From NCBI GenBank assembly GCA_037501455.1, contig CM074857.1:111633501-111697500 (forward strand): DNA of 64,000 nt, given 5' to 3'. How positions within the stretch are numbered: the stretch's first letter is position 1; each line of letters opens with the position of its first letter. Position numbers and translations under genes: made by a program. This document shows positions 60,737-64,000 of this stretch, piece by piece. The stretch comes from Lantana camara (taxonomy: Eukaryota > Streptophyta > Magnoliopsida > Lamiales > Verbenaceae). The notes beneath the pieces are model-generated. The model worked only from the letters and a program-made list of their open reading frames with translations, was not told where the DNA came from and made no database searches.

Positions 60737-63700
60737 CTAGTCTTGCTCGAACAACTCCGGGTGGAACCGTTTCATTTTATCCTCTGTTTCCCAAGTGGCT
60801 TCCTCGGTTTTATCGCTTCTCCACAAAACCTTAACCATGGGAATCCTCCGGTTTCTTAATTCCTGAAATTTCCGATCCATGATCTTAACCGGCCTCTGAA
60901 CAAACGTCAAATTCGGTTCCAGTTCAACTTCTTCCACGGGGAGAATCGTAGTCTCATCGGGGTAATATTTCCTTAGTTGTGAGACATGAAACACGTTGTG
61001 AATCCCCGTAAGACTCGGTGGTAGGTCCAGTCGATAGGCTACCTCGCCTATTCTTTCCAGAATCTCGAACGGACCTAAGTAGCGAGGATTAAGCTTTCCT
61101 CCTTTCCCGATCCGGGTGAAACCCTTCCTTGGTGACACCTTCAAGAATACCCGGTCACCCACTTCGAACTCTAGATCTCTTCGGCGCTTATCGGCATAGC
61201 TCTTCTGTCTATCTTGCGCGGCTTTCATCCGTTGTTGAATCATTTGAACCTTTTCAATCATAGCTTGAACGACTTTGGAAGGCCTTTCGAACCTTTCACC
61301 TCTCTTTACCCCTTCCTGTTTCGACCATTTCCATTCTTCCAAGTCGAAGAACAACGGAGATCGGCACTTTCTTCCATAAAGCAACTCGTAAGGAGCCATC
61401 CCGATCGAAGCCTGAAAGCTGTTATTATAAGCAAACTCGACCAAGGGAAGCTGTTCTGACCACGAGTTCTGAAAATCCATCGCGCAAGCCCGAAGAAGAT
61501 CTTCCAAATACCTGATTAGCCTTTCAGTCTGACCGTCTGTCTGAGGGTGAAATGCTGTACTGAACTTAAGCTTCGTTCCCAAGACAGCCTGTAATTCCTG
61601 CCACAACTTTGAAGTAAACCTCGGGTCTCGATCCGATACTATGCTCACCGGAATACCATGGAGTCGAATGATCTCTCTGTTATAGATCTCGGCCAACTTC
61701 GGGATCTTATAGGACATCCGGACCGGTAGAAAGTGAGCAGACTTCGTAAATCTATCCACGATCACCCAAATTCCATCAAACCCGCCTTTAACCTTCGGTA
61801 ATCCGGAAACAAAGTCCATCGTTACTTGTTCCCACTTCCATTCGGGAATAGGTAACGGTTGTAGAAGTCCCGCGGGTTTTTGGTGCTCCGCTTTCACCTT
61901 CTGACAAGTCAAGCAATGTTTCACAAATTCTGCCACGTCTCTCCTCATCCCGTTCCACCAATAATATTGCTTCAAATCCTTATACATCTTGTTTCCTCCT
62001 GGGTGGATCGAGTAGGCTGACTTGTGAGCTTCCTCGAGTAGGACCCGTCTTAATTCTTCAGGTACTACTACTCTGTTCTTAAACCGAAGCAACCCGGTCT
62101 CATCAAACCCAAACGGACTCTCCGGGTCATCCTTAGCTTTACTTGCAAGTTTCTGTATTTCCGGATCCCTATTCTGAGTCTCAAATAACTGATTCTTCAA
62201 TTCCGGCTGAACTGTGATATTGGAAACCCGAGCCCGTAACACAATCGGGGCAACTTCCATACTTTCCTTTATTTCCAAACTCGATACACTTGCCTTTCTG
62301 CTAAGTGCATCGGCGACCACATTGGCTTTCCCGGGATGATACTTAATTGTACAATCATAATCTTCCAACTTTTCCATCCAACGCCGTTGCCTCATATTCA
62401 GATCCTTCTGCGTGAATAAATACTGGAGGCTCTTATGGTTGGTAAATATCTCAAAGGAAGTCCCGTAAAGATAATGTCTCCATTTCCCTAGCGCAAAGAT
62501 CACGGCTGCAAGCTCTAGGTCGTGTGTCGGGTAATTCCTTTCATATTCCTTTAGCTTACGGGAAGCATAGGCGATCACTTTTCCTTTCTGAGTCAAAACA
62601 CAACCTAAGCCTTCCTTGGAAGCATCTGTATACACTGCATACTCTTCTGAACCCTCGGGAAGCGTTAACACCGGAGCTGAGACTAACTTTTCCTTCAAGA
62701 AGTTGAAACTTTGATCACACTTCTCGTCCCAGACAAACTTAACATCCTTCTTTGTCAACCGGGTTAACGGTGCCGCAATCTTAGAGAAGTCCTGAACGAA
62801 TCTCCTGTAATAACCGGCCAGTCCCAAGAAGCTTCTAATCTCTGAGGCGTTCTTTGGTTTCTCCCACTTAAGCACGGCCTCAATTTTCGAGGGATCGACT
62901 TCCAATCCTTTCCCTGAAATCACATGCCCCAAGAAGGAAACCCGATCGATCCAAAATTCACACTTGCTGAACTTAGCAAATAACTGATGCTCTTTCAAGG
63001 TCTGTAGGACGAGTCGGAGATGTCTCGCGTGCTCCTCGGCTGATTTCGAGAAAACCAGAATATCATCAATAAATATTACCACGAACTTGTCGAGGAAAGG
63101 CCTGAATATCCGGTGCATCATATCCATGAAAGCTGCAGGGGCATTAGTCAACCCAAAAGGCATAACCACGAACTCATAATGCCCGTATCGAGTATTGAAT
63201 CCCGTCTTTGGAATGTCCTCTGCTCGGATCCGCAGCTGATAGTATCCCTGTCTTAAATCCAATTTCGAATACACTTTAGAACCCTGGAGTATATCGAATA
63301 ACTCCTCGATATGTGGGAGGGGATACTTGTTCTTAATAGTCATCCTATTCAACTCCCTGTAATCGATGCACATTCTTAAAGTCCCGTCCTTCTTCTTGAC
63401 AAACAACACTGGTGCTCCCCACGGCGAAGAACTTGGCCGAATGTACCCAACTTCTAATAAAGCCTCAAGCTGAACTTTTAGTTCCTTTAATTCGGCTGGA
63501 GCCATCCGGTAAGGAGTCTTCGAATACGGCTCAGCATTCGGGAAAAGATCAATCACAAATTCGATCTCCCGTTCAGGCGGCAATGAATCCAATTTCTCTG
63601 GGAATACCTCGGGGAATTCCTTTACCACTTCGGTATCCTCTAACTTTACCTGATCTTTTGGCTTGTTCAAAATGTAAGCAATGAACCCTGTGGCCCCGTC

Positions 63701-63988
63701 TCTGACTAGTCTCTGAGCCTCTAAAAATGAAAGTAAGGGTACAGTCTTCGAAGTACGGCCTGTAACAACCTCTGAACCCAACTGAACTTTCTTAGCCCGG
63801 CAATCCGCAGTAGCACAATGCCTGTATAACCATTCCATCCCCAAAATAGCTCCGTACCTCTCCATTGGCATCACAATAAAGTCTGTCAGAAATTCCCTGC
63901 CTTCAATCACAACTGGAACATCCCTGTAAACCTGATCCGTCTCTCGCCTACTACCGAAAGGAGTACTAACTATATAGCGCACCGAAGT
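60737..63988 (-). CDS. Ty3/gypsy pol polyprotein (PR-RT-RH-IN-CR), 5' truncated
   Basis: About 1,083 open codons without a stop; the frame enters from 63,988, where another LTR interrupts it, so no true start is present. Numbered from Arg-Tyr-Ile-Val at 63,982: protease C-half 1-60; RT about 140-330 with LDLRQGYYQ (D242) and FIDD (304-307); RNase H about 445-560 (YTDAS, DLELAA, TNHKSL, ADALSRK); integrase zinc finger H653, H660, C690, C693; integrase core D723, D784, E820 (D,D-35-E); GPF at 970-972; chromodomain-like tail about 1030-1081. The encoded enzymes copy element RNA into DNA and integrate it; the tail is thought to steer chromoviruses to heterochromatin. Open frame and clean LTR suggest a young insertion. 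The protease active site lies outside the window. Confidence 0.95.
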   Translation of the reverse strand, partial: TSVRYIVSTPFGSRRETDQVYRDVPVVIEGREFLTDFIVMPMERYGAILGMEWLYRHCATADCRAKKVQLGSEVVTGRTSKTVPLLSFLEAQRLVRDGATGFIAYILNKPKDQVKLEDTEVVKEFPEVFPEKLDSLPPEREIEFVIDLFPNAEPYSKTPYRMAPAELKELKVQLEALLEVGYIRPSSSPWGAPVLFVKKKDGTLRMCIDYRELNRMTIKNKYPLPHIEELFDILQGSKVYSKLDLRQGYYQLRIRAEDIPKTGFNTRYGHYEFVVMPFGLTNAPAAFMDMMHRIFRPFLDKFVVIFIDDILVFSKSAEEHARHLRLVLQTLKEHQLFAKFSKCEFWIDRVSFLGHVISGKGLEVDPSKIEAVLKWEKPKNASEIRSFLGLAGYYRRFVQDFSKIAAPLTRLTKKDVKFVWDEKCDQSFNFLKEKLVSAPVLTLPEGSEEYAVYTDASKEGLGCVLTQKGKVIAYASRKLKEYERNYPTHDLELAAVIFALGKWRHYLYGTSFEIFTNHKSLQYLFTQKDLNMRQRRWMEKLEDYDCTIKYHPGKANVVADALSRKASVSSLEIKESMEVAPIVLRARVSNITVQPELKNQLFETQNRDPEIQKLASKAKDDPESPFGFDETGLLRFKNRVVVPEELRRVLLEEAHKSAYSIHPGGNKMYKDLKQYYWWNGMRRDVAEFVKHCLTCQKVKAEHQKPAGLLQPLPIPEWKWEQVTMDFVSGLPKVKGGFDGIWVIVDRFTKSAHFLPVRMSYKIPKLAEIYNREIIRLHGIPVSIVSDRDPRFTSKLWQELQAVLGTKLKFSTAFHPQTDGQTERLIRYLEDLLRACAMDFQNSWSEQLPLVEFAYNNSFQASIGMAPYELLYGRKCRSPLFFDLEEWKWSKQEGVKRGERFERPSKVVQAMIEKVQMIQQRMKAAQDRQKSYADKRRRDLEFEVGDRVFLKVSPRKGFTRIGKGGKLNPRYLGPFEILERIGEVAYRLDLPPSLTGIHNVFHVSQLRKYYPDETTILPVEEVELEPNLTFVQRPVKIMDRKFQELRNRRIPMVKVLWRSDKTEEATWETEDKMKRFHPELFEQD

Positions 63989-64000
63989 TGTAACGCCCCA
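63989..64000 (+). mobile_element. Start of a plus-strand gypsy LTR
   Basis: TGTAACGCCCCA, the LTR start shared by gypsy copies here, appears inside the pol frame on the opposite strand. It is the left edge of a nested insertion that continues past the window. Confidence 0.7.

Noticed and set aside
1..64000. tRNA, rRNA or other structural RNA genes
   Set aside because: Reading both strands gave only LTR primer sites complementary to tRNA ends. A tRNAscan/Infernal run would be the decisive test.

Overview
This is a nuclear segment of a flowering plant, most likely a eudicot. Three spliced host genes sit as islands in a sea of nested LTR retrotransposons. The species cannot be named from the sequence. 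Plant features are the GT-AG introns, a chloroplast-type leader on one product, tRNA-iMet primer sites after LTRs, TRIM elements and Ty3/gypsy polyproteins of the Tekay/Del chromovirus type with LTRs of 2-3.8 kb.

Layout. 1-7,189: a decayed minus-strand Ty3/gypsy element (gag-pol remnant, primer site, 5' LTR) carrying a TRIM inserted in gag. 7,639-8,053: a Helitron-like sequence just upstream of the first gene. 8,119-16,218: a six-exon NO VEIN-like gene (plus). 17,550-22,501: the 3' end and a 3.8-kb LTR of another element, with a 12-unit hairpin array between LTR-derived inverted arms. 22,516-29,910: Athila/Tat-type LTR pieces, a 749-bp LTR, and a long LTR split by a TSD-flanked solo LTR. 29,948-32,072: a truncated gypsy LTR and a Ty1/copia 3' remnant. 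32,411-37,359: acetylornithine deacetylase (plus, ten exons). 37,730-41,554: a CPBP-family membrane protease (minus, nine exons), convergent with it. 42,600-58,022: a pile of gypsy LTR fragments in both orientations and a broken gag holding two TSD-flanked solo LTRs. 58,023-63,988: a young minus-strand gypsy element with a long open pol frame, cut at 63,989 by the first bases of another LTR.

The host genes do not form a pathway. One is a nuclear-type developmental protein family, one is an arginine/ornithine-pathway enzyme and one is a predicted plastid membrane protein.

The most unusual signal is in the repeats. Five separate gypsy LTRs carry, 0.95-1.2 kb from the LTR start, a ladder of six short imperfect palindromes. 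These are arranged as three pairs with 32-34 bp between centres inside a pair. The palindrome 'word' differs between LTR subfamilies (GAAC-N4-GTTC or ACAC-N4-GTGT), but within an LTR most of the six sites share it. A separate 12-unit array of covarying hairpins at 17,976-18,350 has nearly the same period (about 32 bp).
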